This document shows positions 39,603 through 49,086 of a stretch of DNA of 64,000 nucleotides, piece after piece. The position numbers and the translations under genes were made by a program. The DNA is from Curculioniphilus buchneri. GTDB taxonomy: Bacteria > Pseudomonadota > Gammaproteobacteria > Enterobacterales > Enterobacteriaceae. Each line of letters begins with the position of its first letter. Position 1 is the stretch's first letter. The notes beneath the pieces were generated by a model. It was given only the letters and a program-made list of their open reading frames with translations, ran no database searches and was not told where the DNA came from. The stretch covers positions 930,001-994,000 of the forward strand of contig NZ_OZ193413.1 of NCBI RefSeq assembly GCF_964275155.1, read 5' to 3'.

Positions 39603-40441
39603 AAAATTTTTTTATTTCATATATTATAACAATGTGTTTTTAAATAAGCTGAGTATATATTACGATTTTGATAATCAAATAACATACTGTGTACAATATA
39701 CACATAAGATTATAAAATACAACGGCCATAAGTATAATAAAATTATTGTGCATAAAACAGCTTTAAAATAGCTACATTCAATAAAAAAACATAAAAATTA
39801 ACGATTTATAAAAACTAATTATTTTTACAAATCGATCTTATTTCATAAGAAATAATGTATCGCAATCATATTGCGCTATGTAAAATTAAAAAATAGTCCA
39901 TTAAAGAGATAATGAGAATATCTTTCTTGTCCATTAATCACTGAGATCGATTAATACTATGAGGTTTTTAAACATCTAACGTTATTAATTTAAATAATAT
40001 TTACATAAGTTAATTAACTCTAAATTAATTATTCGAGTTTAATGTTGTTAATTACCATTATTTATCTGTCGTTAACATCCAATAAAATGTTCTAAATAAA
40101 ACTAGAAGCATTTAAAATTTTTTTAAAATTTCTATCAGTAAATTTAAATATATTAATTAGGACATAAAACACCGTACTTAGATTCTAGCGTCTAATCTGC
40201 TTGATAATTCACTTGTTAATATGATTAAAAAACTATATACACCGAATGTCGAGAATAAAACTCTTGTTGCCTTATTGAAAAGATATACTTTATAAATCGG
40301 ATTGTTCTAAAATTATATGCTGCTAATATAAATAATACAAGAATCTTGTCTATATCTTACTCTTTTATAGTAAAAAAGATAATATGAATTTCAAAATATA
40401 AAAGATTTTGATTAAAATAATGTAAATTTAAATAAAATAAA
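39603..40441. other. Eroded iscR/trmJ region
   Basis: In relatives trmJ and iscR lie between suhB and iscS. These 840 bases show no winged-helix or SPOUT motif. They are A/T-rich with no RNA gene. A promoter for iscS on the minus strand must lie here, but I cannot single one out. Confidence 0.45.
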
Positions 40442-40463
40442 TGTTTTACATCGATGTAAAACA
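40442..40463. promoter_or_regulatory. 22-base perfect palindrome upstream of suhB, operator-like
   Basis: TGTTTTACATC (40442-40452) is followed immediately by its exact reverse complement GATGTAAAACA (40453-40463), with no spacer. The centre lies 108 bases before the suhB ATG. The form is that of a dimeric regulator's operator. It does not match the box I know for FNR, CRP, ArgR, LexA, MntR or MetJ; NadR (TGTTTA-N6-TAAACA) is the closest but not a match. Function is inferred from symmetry only. Confidence 0.45.
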
Positions 40464-40560
40464 ACTGCTTGTTTATTAAAGAACGATGGAAACGTATTCT
40501 GATTTCTGGTAAACTCTTTACCACTCAGGATATTTAATATTTTCATGGGTAAAATATTTT

Positions 40561-41358
40561 ATGCATCCAATGCTGAACATTGCTTGTCGTAGCGCAAGAA
40601 AGGCTGGAAATTTAATTGCTAAGTATTATGAAACTTCTAGTACTATCACTGTTAACCAAAAAATAGAATTTGATTTTATTACCAACATTTATCAAAAAGT
40701 AGAACATTTAATCGTTGAGATCATTCACAAATCTTATCCGCAACACATTATCATTAGTGAAGCAAATGCACAGTTGCTAGATACAGATAACAATGTGCAA
40801 TGGATTGTAAATTCATTAGATGGAATGGCTAATTTTATAAAGCGCTTGCCACATTTTGCTATATCCGTTGCTGTACGTACTAAAGGCTATACTGAAGTTG
40901 CTGTAGTATATGATCCTATGCGAAACGAACTTTTTACCGCTGTGCGAGGCCAGGGAGCACAGATGAATGGTTATCGCTTGCGAGGAAGTATTGCTCGTAC
41001 TTTAGATGGCGTAATTTTAGCTACTGGTTTTCCAGTACTACAGAGACAATATTATCATAATTATTTAATTCTATTGAGTAACTTGCACATACAACAAGTT
41101 GATTTTCGCTGTACAGGTTCTGTTGCTTTAGATCTTTCTTATGTTGCTGCTGGACGAATGGATGGATTTTTTAAAATGGGTTTGAAACCATGGTCTGTGA
41201 TCAGTGGAGAATTGATAATACGCGAAGCAGGTGGTATAGTCACTGACTTTTCTGGCGATCATAATTATTTTACTTCAGGCAATATGATTGCTGGAAATCC
41301 TCGTATTCTCAAAGCTATTTTATTAACTATGAATAAAAAATACAGACAAAATATTTAA
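40561..41358 (+). CDS. suhB: SuhB-like protein of the inositol monophosphatase family, metal ligands lost
   Basis: SuhB is an inositol-1-monophosphatase that also works with the Nus factors in rRNA antitermination and folding, a role not needing phosphatase activity. The 265-residue product aligns end to end with E. coli SuhB (267): MHPMLNIACRSARKAGNLIAK, RLPHFAISVAVR, VVYDPMRNELFTAVRGQGAQ, GELIIREAGGIVTDFSG. The catalytic site is different. Asp44 is Tyr, the DPLDGT signature (84-89) reads NSLDGM so Asp84 is Asn and Thr89 is Met, and Asp212 after Trp211 is Ser; only Glu67 and Asp87 remain. Loss of most metal ligands predicts no phosphatase activity, while the fold looks conserved. It is divergent from iscS as in relatives. 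Confidence 0.92.
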   Translation: MHPMLNIACRSARKAGNLIAKYYETSSTITVNQKIEFDFITNIYQKVEHLIVEIIHKSYPQHIIISEANAQLLDTDNNVQWIVNSLDGMANFIKRLPHFAISVAVRTKGYTEVAVVYDPMRNELFTAVRGQGAQMNGYRLRGSIARTLDGVILATGFPVLQRQYYHNYLILLSNLHIQQVDFRCTGSVALDLSYVAAGRMDGFFKMGLKPWSVISGELIIREAGGIVTDFSGDHNYFTSGNMIAGNPRILKAILLTMNKKYRQNI

Positions 41359-41846
41359 ATATTAATTTAAATTATTGTTAATGTTTGTTTTATTATACTT
41401 TAAATATAAAATTTTCATTTTGAATTAATTGCACTTTATTTTGAATAATTAATTCAAGTTTGTCCACTTACCAAGTGTATTTAATAGTTTTCTAAGTGTT
41501 CTAAAGAAATTTTTCTACATATAAAAGATAAATATTTCAAGATATTATAAATAATAATTCCAGATGTAATTTGAGTTTAATTTTTCTAAAAAGAATAAAA
41601 TCTAATCACACTACTATATAACATATATTTATTCTATTCATCATCAAAAAAATTAATACCTATAAAAAAATTATAAAAATATTTATATTATTGAAAATAT
41701 ATATTTTGATATAATATAGACAATGTATTTGATGTTAAAAAATGTTTTTTGATGAATATCAAGTTTTCATACCATTATAAACATACAAATACTTAGTATT
41801 TTAAGATTAAATCTTGAACATATCATAGTATTATTAATTCATTGAA
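41359..41846. other. Spacer between convergent suhB and sitD
   Basis: The 490 bases are A/T-rich with no gene, RNA or GC-containing hairpin that I can support. Both neighbouring transcripts must end here, so termination is probably weak or Rho-dependent. Confidence 0.45.
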
Positions 41847-42692
41847 TTAAATATATTTTAATTTATGTGGTCTATTGATGATATAGCGTCGTAATGTCAA
41901 CGCTACTAAAAATAGTAGGCTTTGAATCAAAACAATGCATGGTCCAGTGCTCACATCACAATAAAAACTGAGAAGAGTACCGTTAATACTAGAAAACGTC
42001 GCAGTTAATAAGGATAATTTCAGCATTGCATCAAAGCTTTTACATAAAACTAACGCAGTAATTCCAGGAGTAATCAACATCGCGATTACCAAAAGCACAC
42101 CCACGGCTTGTAGGGCTGCTACAACCGTTAGTCCTATTAATGATAGAAATCCATAGTGTAATAATGGAATAAAAAAACCCAACACTGTTGTTTGTCTTAA
42201 ATCAAAACAATATAGTACTAAATCTCGTCGCTTCAATAGTAATATTAAAGTTACCGTTATGGAAATAATTAGAATATGTAAGAATTCTTGTATAGGAATC
42301 CCAAGTATATTTCCAAATAAAATATGGCTTAAATGTTGATCTGTATCAATACGAGCGAACAGAACCAGACCCAATCCAAACATTCCGGTATATATTATTC
42401 CCATTACTGTATCTTCTTTTAAGTGACTATGATTTTTAATATAAGCAATAGTATATGCACAGATCAAACTAGAAATAAAAGCACCTAAAGACAGAGGTAG
42501 ACCAGAAGCACAAGCTAATACTATTCCTGGTAATACAGCATGAGAAATTGCATCGCCCATTAAAGACCAACCTTTTAAAACCAAAAAACAAGATAATACC
42601 GCACAGACAATGCCAATTAATAACGCTACTAAAAGCGCACGTTGCATAAATGAGTGACGTAAAGGCTCAATTAAATATGTAACAATAAGCAT
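41847..42692 (-). CDS. sitD: Mn/Fe ABC transporter permease SitD
   Basis: SitD is one of two permeases of the SitABCD importer for Mn(II) and Fe(II). The 281-residue product belongs to the ABC-3 family and has about eight membrane helices. It has the family stretch ALLIGIVCAVLSCFLVLKGWSLMGDAISHAVLPG (positions about 20-54), the metal-channel-lining GDAISH signature, and the LITPGITALVL segment near residue 205. It follows sitC after four bases. The retained polar C-terminus is short, as in the family. Confidence 0.93.
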   Translation of the reverse strand: MLIVTYLIEPLRHSFMQRALLVALLIGIVCAVLSCFLVLKGWSLMGDAISHAVLPGIVLACASGLPLSLGAFISSLICAYTIAYIKNHSHLKEDTVMGIIYTGMFGLGLVLFARIDTDQHLSHILFGNILGIPIQEFLHILIISITVTLILLLKRRDLVLYCFDLRQTTVLGFFIPLLHYGFLSLIGLTVVAALQAVGVLLVIAMLITPGITALVLCKSFDAMLKLSLLTATFSSINGTLLSFYCDVSTGPCIVLIQSLLFLVALTLRRYIINRPHKLKYI

Positions 42693-42696
42693 AATA

Positions 42697-43557
42697 TTAA
42701 TCTTTTCCTAAAAAACGACGTCGTTGATGTCGTCGAATGGCTAACAAGCCATGACGTGGTGCAATTAACCAACTTACTAAAAAAAGAAAAGTTTGTAGAG
42801 TAACAATCACTCCACCAGTGACTCCATCTATGAAATAGCTTAGCCACGTTCCGATAGCACAAGTAAACGAACCAAAGCTAATTGAAAATAAAATTAACCA
42901 TGAAAATCGATCAGTTATCATCCAAGCAGTAGCACCCGGAGTCACTACTAGTGACATTACTAAGATTGCGCCAACAGTTTTTAATGCAACAATAATACTA
43001 ATGCCTAATAGACCAAAAAATACTAATTTTAGGCACAAAGGTGTTAAACCTATAGAACGAGCATGAATTTCATCAAAAAAAATTGCTAGTAAATCTTTAC
43101 GTATACAAATTAGTACTATTAGCGTTATGATGCTAATCCACTTTACTTGACATATATCTGAGTCCGCGATGGTCAGAATATTGCCAAATAAAATTGTTTG
43201 TACGTTAGCAGAAGTAGGATACAGCGATATAATGAGTAGCCCAGCTGCAAGAAATGTAGAAAATACATAGCCGATAATAGCATCTTCACGCAGATAAGTT
43301 AAATGTCGCATTAGAGCCATAGTTAATGTTGCAATCATACCAGTAGCGAAAGCACCAAAAACATAGGATAGATTGAATACATAAGCCAGTGCTACTCCAG
43401 GCATGACAGAGTGGGATAAAGCATCTCCAATTAACGACCATCCTCTTAGGATCAGAAAAGACGACAAAAACGCACAAGAGGCACCTACTAACGCACTGGC
43501 TATAATTGCATTTCGCATATAAGCATAGTTTAGTGGTTCAAGTGCTAATTCAAACAT
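42697..43557 (-). CDS. sitC: Mn/Fe ABC transporter permease SitC
   Basis: SitC is the partner permease to SitD. I take the ATG at 43557 (MFELALEPLNYAYMRNAIIA), which overlaps the end of sitB by eight bases, giving 286 residues; a longer frame starting at 43620 is inside sitB and has no family support. It has the same ABC-3 pattern as its paralogue: LILRGWSLIGDALSHSVMPG near residues 35-54 and SLVVTPGATAWMI further on. The two permeases are adjacent, similar in layout but clearly diverged. Confidence 0.93.
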   Translation of the reverse strand: MFELALEPLNYAYMRNAIIASALVGASCAFLSSFLILRGWSLIGDALSHSVMPGVALAYVFNLSYVFGAFATGMIATLTMALMRHLTYLREDAIIGYVFSTFLAAGLLIISLYPTSANVQTILFGNILTIADSDICQVKWISIITLIVLICIRKDLLAIFFDEIHARSIGLTPLCLKLVFFGLLGISIIVALKTVGAILVMSLVVTPGATAWMITDRFSWLILFSISFGSFTCAIGTWLSYFIDGVTGGVIVTLQTFLFLVSWLIAPRHGLLAIRRHQRRRFLGKD

Positions 43558-44311
43558 TGTTTGGTACTCCTGACAAAGGCGGAAAAAATGTACTACCAAA
43601 TGTACGTTGTAAATTATCAATAGTAAAAATGTCTGAAATTGGACCAGAATCTACTAAAATTTCATTAATCAGTACTGCCCAGTCACAAAAATAAGGTACC
43701 TTCCCAATATTATGAGTAGATATTAAAATTAATCTTTTTTCGTCACGTAGCGTTTGTAATAGAGTGATAATGTTATCCTCCGTTTGATTATCAATGCCAG
43801 TAAAAGGCTCGTCTAAGAGTAATACTTGTGCTTGCTGTGCTAATGCCCGTGCTAAAAAAACTCGTTTTTTCTGACCACCAGATAATTCGCCTATCTGCCG
43901 CCTACGTAATTCTTTCAGACCAACACGGGACAGTGCTTGATCTACTTGATAATAATCTTCTTTGGAAGGTCGACGTAGCCAAGATGACATCTTTCCATAC
44001 CGTCCCATCATTACTACATCATCTACTAAAACTGGAAAATTCCAATCAATATCCTCATTTTGCGGTACATAAGCTACTTGACTTTGACGTAGAGCTTTTT
44101 TTACTGGAAAACCATTAAGGCGAATAAAACCATCACTAGGTTTTACCATCCCAATAATACTCTTAAAAAGAGTGGATTTTCCACTACCATTAATTCCTAG
44201 TAGTGCACAAAGCATGCCTCCTTGTAACGTTAAACTGGCGTTACGTAAAGCAGTATGTCCATTATTATAGGTTACCGTTAGATTACTTATTACCAGTGTT
44301 GCAGAAGTCAT
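43550..44311 (-). CDS. sitB: Mn/Fe ABC transporter ATP-binding protein SitB
   Basis: SitB is the cytosolic ATPase that powers SitCD. The 253-residue product has Walker A GINGSGKST, the Q-loop in VAYVPQNEDIDWNFPV, the ABC signature LSGGQKKRVFLARAL, Walker B LLLDEPFTGID and the H-loop STHN. It overlaps sitA by four bases (ATGA) and sitC by eight, so it is translationally coupled in the operon. Confidence 0.96.
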   Translation of the reverse strand: MTSATLVISNLTVTYNNGHTALRNASLTLQGGMLCALLGINGSGKSTLFKSIIGMVKPSDGFIRLNGFPVKKALRQSQVAYVPQNEDIDWNFPVLVDDVVMMGRYGKMSSWLRRPSKEDYYQVDQALSRVGLKELRRRQIGELSGGQKKRVFLARALAQQAQVLLLDEPFTGIDNQTEDNIITLLQTLRDEKRLILISTHNIGKVPYFCDWAVLINEILVDSGPISDIFTIDNLQRTFGSTFFPPLSGVPNNV

Positions 44312-45231
44312 TGTCCGAAACCTTTAGCGATAGTATCAACAGTAATATTTAATAAATCAAGATATGTGGGCACTGGTCCACCAGCAGCAGATAAACTATC
44401 TACATAAAGAACTCCGCCATAACTTGCACCGGACTCTTTACTGACTTGACGTGCTGGTTTATCAGAAACTGTACTTTCGCTAAATACTACAGGTATGTGA
44501 TAATGTCGCACTATATCAATGACATTTTTTACTTGTTGTGGTGTACCTTGCTCGTCGGCATTAATCGGCCACAGATAGACCTCACGTAAATGGTAATTAT
44601 GAGCTAAATAACTAAATGCACCCTCACTGGTTACTAACCAACGTTGATCGTCAGGTATTTTAGCTAATCTAGCGCGTAGCATGGCATCAATAGCCTTAAT
44701 CTTTTTCGCATAGTTACGTGCATTATGATTATAAATTTCCGTATGAGATGGATCATATTTTACTAATGCTTTAAGAATATTTTCAATATATACCAATGCA
44801 TTTATCGGTGACATCCATGCATGCGGATTTAATGTATCATGGGAAGTACTATCACGGATTAACATTGGATTAATACCTTCAGTAACTACCACCGAGGGAA
44901 CATCATAAATATGATTAAAAAATCGTCTAAACCAAGACTCTAAATTCATTCCATTCCAAAGTATCAAATCTGCTTTTTGAGTTTTAGCGATATCACGTGG
45001 TGTAGGCTGATAATTATGAACTTCTGCACCTGGCCTAGTAATTGAATGAACTTCAGCTGCATGTCCTGCAATTTGTTGAGCCATATCTTGAATGATAGTA
45101 AAAGTAGTAATAACTTGAAATTTCTTTTGTGCCCACACTTTGCCTGTAAATAATAATAATATAATGAAATAAAGAAAATATAAAATAAAGGATGATCTGG
45201 TTAACTGATCAGGCTGTGGAATATTGGCCAT
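44308..45231 (-). CDS. sitA: Mn/Fe ABC transporter substrate-binding protein SitA
   Basis: SitA is the periplasmic cluster A-I metal-binding protein. The 307-residue product has a signal sequence with an unusually long polar N-terminus (membrane stretch at residues 15-34, cleavage near VWAQ). The four metal ligands appear in the expected contexts: His in AEVHNYQPTPRD, His in LNPHAWMSP, Glu in TSEGAFSYLA and Asp in LYVDSLS. It is first in the sitABCD operon and follows an MntR-type operator. Confidence 0.95.
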   Translation of the reverse strand: MANIPQPDQLTRSSFILYFLYFIILLLFTGKVWAQKKFQVITTFTIIQDMAQQIAGHAAEVHSITRPGAEVHNYQPTPRDIAKTQKADLILWNGMNLESWFRRFFNHIYDVPSVVVTEGINPMLIRDSTSHDTLNPHAWMSPINALVYIENILKALVKYDPSHTEIYNHNARNYAKKIKAIDAMLRARLAKIPDDQRWLVTSEGAFSYLAHNYHLREVYLWPINADEQGTPQQVKNVIDIVRHYHIPVVFSESTVSDKPARQVSKESGASYGGVLYVDSLSAAGGPVPTYLDLLNITVDTIAKGFGQ

Positions 45232-45366
45232 GGAAATTATCTCGTTTGATGACTAACATATTAAAATATGAATTATTTTACTTTTATGAAATAACAATTA
45301 TATCTATATCCTATAATTTTTATTATCCTTAAGTTAAACCTGTGAAGCTAATTACTTAATAGATAG

Positions 45367-45384
45367 ATATAGCATAGGCTATAT
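45367..45384. promoter_or_regulatory. MntR box between sitA and mntR
   Basis: ATATAGCATAGGCTATAT is an inverted repeat (ATATAGC and GCTATAT around ATAG). It matches the E. coli MntR operator core ACATAGCAAAGGCTATGT, including the asymmetric A-N-A-G centre. It lies 136 bases upstream of the sitA start and 125 bases upstream of mntR, in the shared divergent promoter region. It predicts Mn-dependent repression of sitABCD and possibly of mntR itself. Confidence 0.8.
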
Positions 45385-45508
45385 TAAATAGTAATAAAGA
45401 AATTAATTCAAAAATTTTGTACTTATCCTTTCTTTGTTTAGAATATAAAACCAAGACGCTATGTGTTTATTTTGTTCCGTGAAATAATATCTATGAGCTT
45501 GGTAATCT

Positions 45509-46000
45509 ATGACGATAACGAGAACAGGTATGACCCAAAATGATTTATTTTCTGCACTATCCAGTGATCTCATGCTTTTGACTGATGTACAAGAGCATGT
45601 ACAGGGATTTTTGCAAGTACGAGAAGCGCACCGACGAGAGCTGATGGAAGATTATATTGAGCTAATAGCTGATTTAATTTACTATCGTGGCGAAGCACGC
45701 CAAATAGACCTAACGGCAAGATTAGGAGTATCACAACCGACAGTAGCTAAAATGCTAAAGCGATTAGTCACTACAAGATTAGTAATACAACAACCTTATC
45801 AAAAAATTTTTTTAACTGATGAAGGAAAAACATTGGCGTATGAAAATAGTATGCGTCATCAAATTGTAAAATCTTTCTTATTAGCGCTTGGTATTAGTGA
45901 AGAAACAGCACGCCGAGATGCAGAAGGAATTGAACATCATGTTAGTTATGAGACGCTACAAATTTTTCGAGGATTTTCTGATATTATTGAACACTGTTAG
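45509..46000 (+). CDS. mntR: Manganese-responsive transcriptional regulator MntR
   Basis: MntR is a DtxR-family repressor that binds Mn(II) and then DNA. The 163-residue product (E. coli 155) has the N-terminal metal-binding helix in EHVQGFLQVREAHRRELMEDYIELIADLI, the winged-helix recognition region RLGVSQPTVAKMLKRL, and the dimerisation/metal region RRDAEGIEHHVSYETL with the conserved Glu-x2-Glu-His ligands. It is divergent from the sit operon with the MntR box between them, so the whole regulatory loop is intact. The first ten residues are not conserved and the exact start could be a few codons later. Confidence 0.95.
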   Translation: MTITRTGMTQNDLFSALSSDLMLLTDVQEHVQGFLQVREAHRRELMEDYIELIADLIYYRGEARQIDLTARLGVSQPTVAKMLKRLVTTRLVIQQPYQKIFLTDEGKTLAYENSMRHQIVKSFLLALGISEETARRDAEGIEHHVSYETLQIFRGFSDIIEHC

Positions 46001-47589
46001 TTGCATTTATATTATTGGCTAATTAATTTTTAATTAAATTAAAATTTAAGATATACATTGAGCTGATATACCACTAGATAATGTAGACGTCTTATGCATC
46101 ATTATAAAACTAGTATATTTATTCAAAAATAATTATTAATTATTTTATCAAAATTTTACAAAGGCTACATATTTCTTATGCTTGCTATTTTAAGTGTTCA
46201 TTTTCAAATGAAATGGATATGCATTTTGTATTCAATTGATGATAACAATCAGAATGAATGTAGTATGTTCAAAATTCAATAAAACTATTTTATAACTATA
46301 TCAAATATGTTAATGTTTCTAACATTGATAGTAGAAGCACAAGTCAAATATTGAGTTTTTATGTTTTTAATAGATTACGAATTCATGGTTACACTATGTG
46401 ATTAACGGCATAGCATTATAGTAAAGTACTATATTGTAATGTAATAACGTTTTTTTGATCAAAATGCCCACATAATGACAATTTGTTATTTAAAGAGTAA
46501 TATCTCTTAAAAGAAAAATTATTATTTCTTTAAAATCAACATTCTTTTGAGAAGCAGTATATTAATTCATTATTATAGATATAAAATTTATTAATGCATA
46601 TTCGTACAGTTAATTTAACTCTAATCTGATTGATTTATTAATAACAGTGTATATGTGATAATAGTTGTTATGGCTTTTAATTTTTAAGATGATGTCATAT
46701 TATATTAAAATCAAAACATTATTAATGTATAGGCATGTTAACGTGCATTCGTTGCTACTATCATACTTTTATAAATAACTAATGTTAACCTCTGGCTTCA
46801 AAAAATCTAAGATAAATAATGAGTTGCGAGCTTATTATAAAATAGACCACATATAAATAGATGATGCTTTTTAAATATTTTTTGATTGTTTAGATAACAC
46901 TCAATATATTTCTAACTAATGATTAGGTTAGACAAACGAGATTATACGGATAATTTATACAGCTAAATCCATTACTTTCTAAGCAATATTAACAACATCA
47001 TTGATCGATATAGATAGTCTTCTTTTATCTTCTGATTATTTAGTTGTTATAAATATTAGTACATTATGTATGTATACTATTTCGTGTTTGATTCGATAAT
47101 ACAATCGGTGATTGCTTCATAGCTAGAGGAAGGTACGCCTTTCATAAACTTGCTTCATACTCAGTTTGCAAGTTTTAACTATCGTTCTTACCATGAGATG
47201 AATGAGACGTAGTTTACTAAAAATCAGCAATATTTAAGGAGAATACTTCTAAGTATTTAAGTAAAATGCCTCCTACCTCATTGCATTATAGAAAATGAAT
47301 AATAGTGATCTATTTGACGATAAATTAGTTAATTCTATTCTTTCTTTAAAAGATGATAATGTCGTCACTTCCGTTGATTGTGACAATGCGAATCAATATT
47401 CGAACCTACTACTATGAGTAGACCATCTTAGCTTAAAGTAACTATAAAAATTTAAAATTTAACTACTTGTGAAGTGGACAGATGAACCGTGAAATTTAGT
47501 TTTATAAATATTTTAGTGTAATTCAAAACATAATTAGTGTTATATACATATGCCAATTATATATATTTTATCACACGAGTAGTCAACAT
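46001..47589. other. 1.6-kb desert with a less AT-rich island
   Basis: I recognise no gene. The stretch 47090-47420 is visibly richer in G and C than its surroundings and may be a gene fossil. It includes a 40-codon open frame (47295-47417, MNNSDLFDDKLVNSILSLKD and onward) of normal composition that I cannot assign, and a segment ending CTTACCA that superficially recalls a tRNA 3' end. An inverted repeat TATAGTA-AAG-TACTATA lies at 46417-46433. Confidence 0.4.
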
Positions 47590-49086
47590 ATGTCTAAAAA
47601 ATGGCTTATTTTAGCTGTTATTATTCTGATGTACCTACCAATTTCAATCGATACGACTGTGCTGAATATTGCTGCACCAAAATTGAGTATAGCATTGTCT
47701 GCTAGTGGGAATGCGCTACTATGGATCATCGATATTTATTCTCTGGTTATGGCTGGTTTATTACTTCCGATGGGTATACTAGGCGACCGTATTGGTTATA
47801 AACGCTTAGGGATATATGGACTGCTGTGGTTTGCTCTTTCTTCTTTAGCAGCCGCATTAGCCAACACTATTGTACAACTCATTTTAGCTCGTGCTGCATT
47901 GGCAATAGGTGCATCTATGGTATTACCGGCTACATTGTCTGCAGTACGTAAAACTTTCACAAATGAAAGACAACGTGGTATCGCATTAGGCATTTGGGCT
48001 TCAGTCGGCACCACCGGTGCAGCAATGGGCCCATTAATAGGCGGCTGGTTACTAACTCATTATTATTGGGGATCAATTTTCTTAATTAACCTACCAGTTA
48101 TCGCCATTGTATTGCCAGCAAGTTGGCTAATCATGCCCAAACAACCAAAATGTACATCACAACCTTGGTCGATTAAACAAGCATTAATGTTAATTACAGC
48201 AATTCTACTGCTGGTTCTGGCAATTAAACATGGACTCTGCGGAGATGGATGGCAGACACTTAGTGCAGGCTTAATTGGTTCGTTTATATTGATAGTTTTT
48301 TTACGTCATCAACTCAGATCGCCAACACCCATATTAGATCTTAGTTTATTTCGTGAATGTGTCTTGAGTACTGGGATTATCATGGTAATAATATCTCTCA
48401 TGACACTAGTAGGTTTTGAATTACTTGTGGCACAAGAACTACAATTTATCCATCAGCAAACTCCATTTCAAACGGGTTTGTTTATGATGCCGCTAACACT
48501 AGCAGCTAGCATCTGTAGTCCACTAGTTAGCTGGTTAGCATCTGTATTGGGATTGCGTATTCTATCATCCTATGGTATTGCATTATGTTCATTGAGTTTT
48601 TTTGGTTTATCACAAATTGATTTTGTGGATCACATTAAAATTGCATGGGGATGGATGATGTTACTGGGCTTCAGTCTGCAAATGTCATTGCTAGCATCAA
48701 CTGCCGCTATCATGAGTGTTGTTCCTCCACAAAAAGCAGGTGCAGCTGGAGCGATTGAAGGAATGGCTTATGAATTAGGTGCTGGACTAGGCGTCGCTAT
48801 TTTTGGTATGATGCTAACCAGTGGTTATTCCGCTACTTTAGTACTCCCATCTACATTAGCAGATGGCTTAGCGATTCAAGCAACTTCTTCAATTAATGCC
48901 ACGTTGCAGGTAGCAGAAAGACTAAATATCGTAGAAGCTGATCTACTTCGCCAACAAGCAAAAATGGCTTTTAATCAGGCTCATAGTCGAGTTTTAACTA
49001 CTTCTGGTATATGCTTAGCTATTTTAACATTAGTAGTCTGGTATTGTATGCCAACTCAACGTGTTTGTTCTTCTGTTCAACATTGA
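47590..49086 (+). CDS. smvA: SmvA-type multidrug efflux MFS transporter
   Basis: SmvA is a 14-helix DHA2-family proton antiporter known in enterics for export of methyl viologen, acriflavine and quaternary ammonium compounds. The 498-residue product (E. coli 495) follows it throughout: an N-terminal helix with YLPISIDTTVLNIAAPKLS, LLWIIDIYSLVMAGLLLPMG, the motif A loop LGDRIGYKRLG, motif C-like GPLIGGWLL, LVGFELLVAQELQFIH and AIEGMAYELGAGLGVAIFG. The frame is intact with no lost helix. Drug pumps are usually lost early in obligate symbionts, so retention suggests exposure to toxic compounds or another native substrate. Confidence 0.9.
   Translation: MSKKWLILAVIILMYLPISIDTTVLNIAAPKLSIALSASGNALLWIIDIYSLVMAGLLLPMGILGDRIGYKRLGIYGLLWFALSSLAAALANTIVQLILARAALAIGASMVLPATLSAVRKTFTNERQRGIALGIWASVGTTGAAMGPLIGGWLLTHYYWGSIFLINLPVIAIVLPASWLIMPKQPKCTSQPWSIKQALMLITAILLLVLAIKHGLCGDGWQTLSAGLIGSFILIVFLRHQLRSPTPILDLSLFRECVLSTGIIMVIISLMTLVGFELLVAQELQFIHQQTPFQTGLFMMPLTLAASICSPLVSWLASVLGLRILSSYGIALCSLSFFGLSQIDFVDHIKIAWGWMMLLGFSLQMSLLASTAAIMSVVPPQKAGAAGAIEGMAYELGAGLGVAIFGMMLTSGYSATLVLPSTLADGLAIQATSSINATLQVAERLNIVEADLLRQQAKMAFNQAHSRVLTTSGICLAILTLVVWYCMPTQRVCSSVQH

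Noticed and set aside
47102..47192. Segment ending CTTACCA that resembles a tRNA-Leu/Ser 3' end
   Set aside because: No acceptor stem pairing or anticodon stem can be drawn; similarity is limited to the tail and a GGTACGC stretch.
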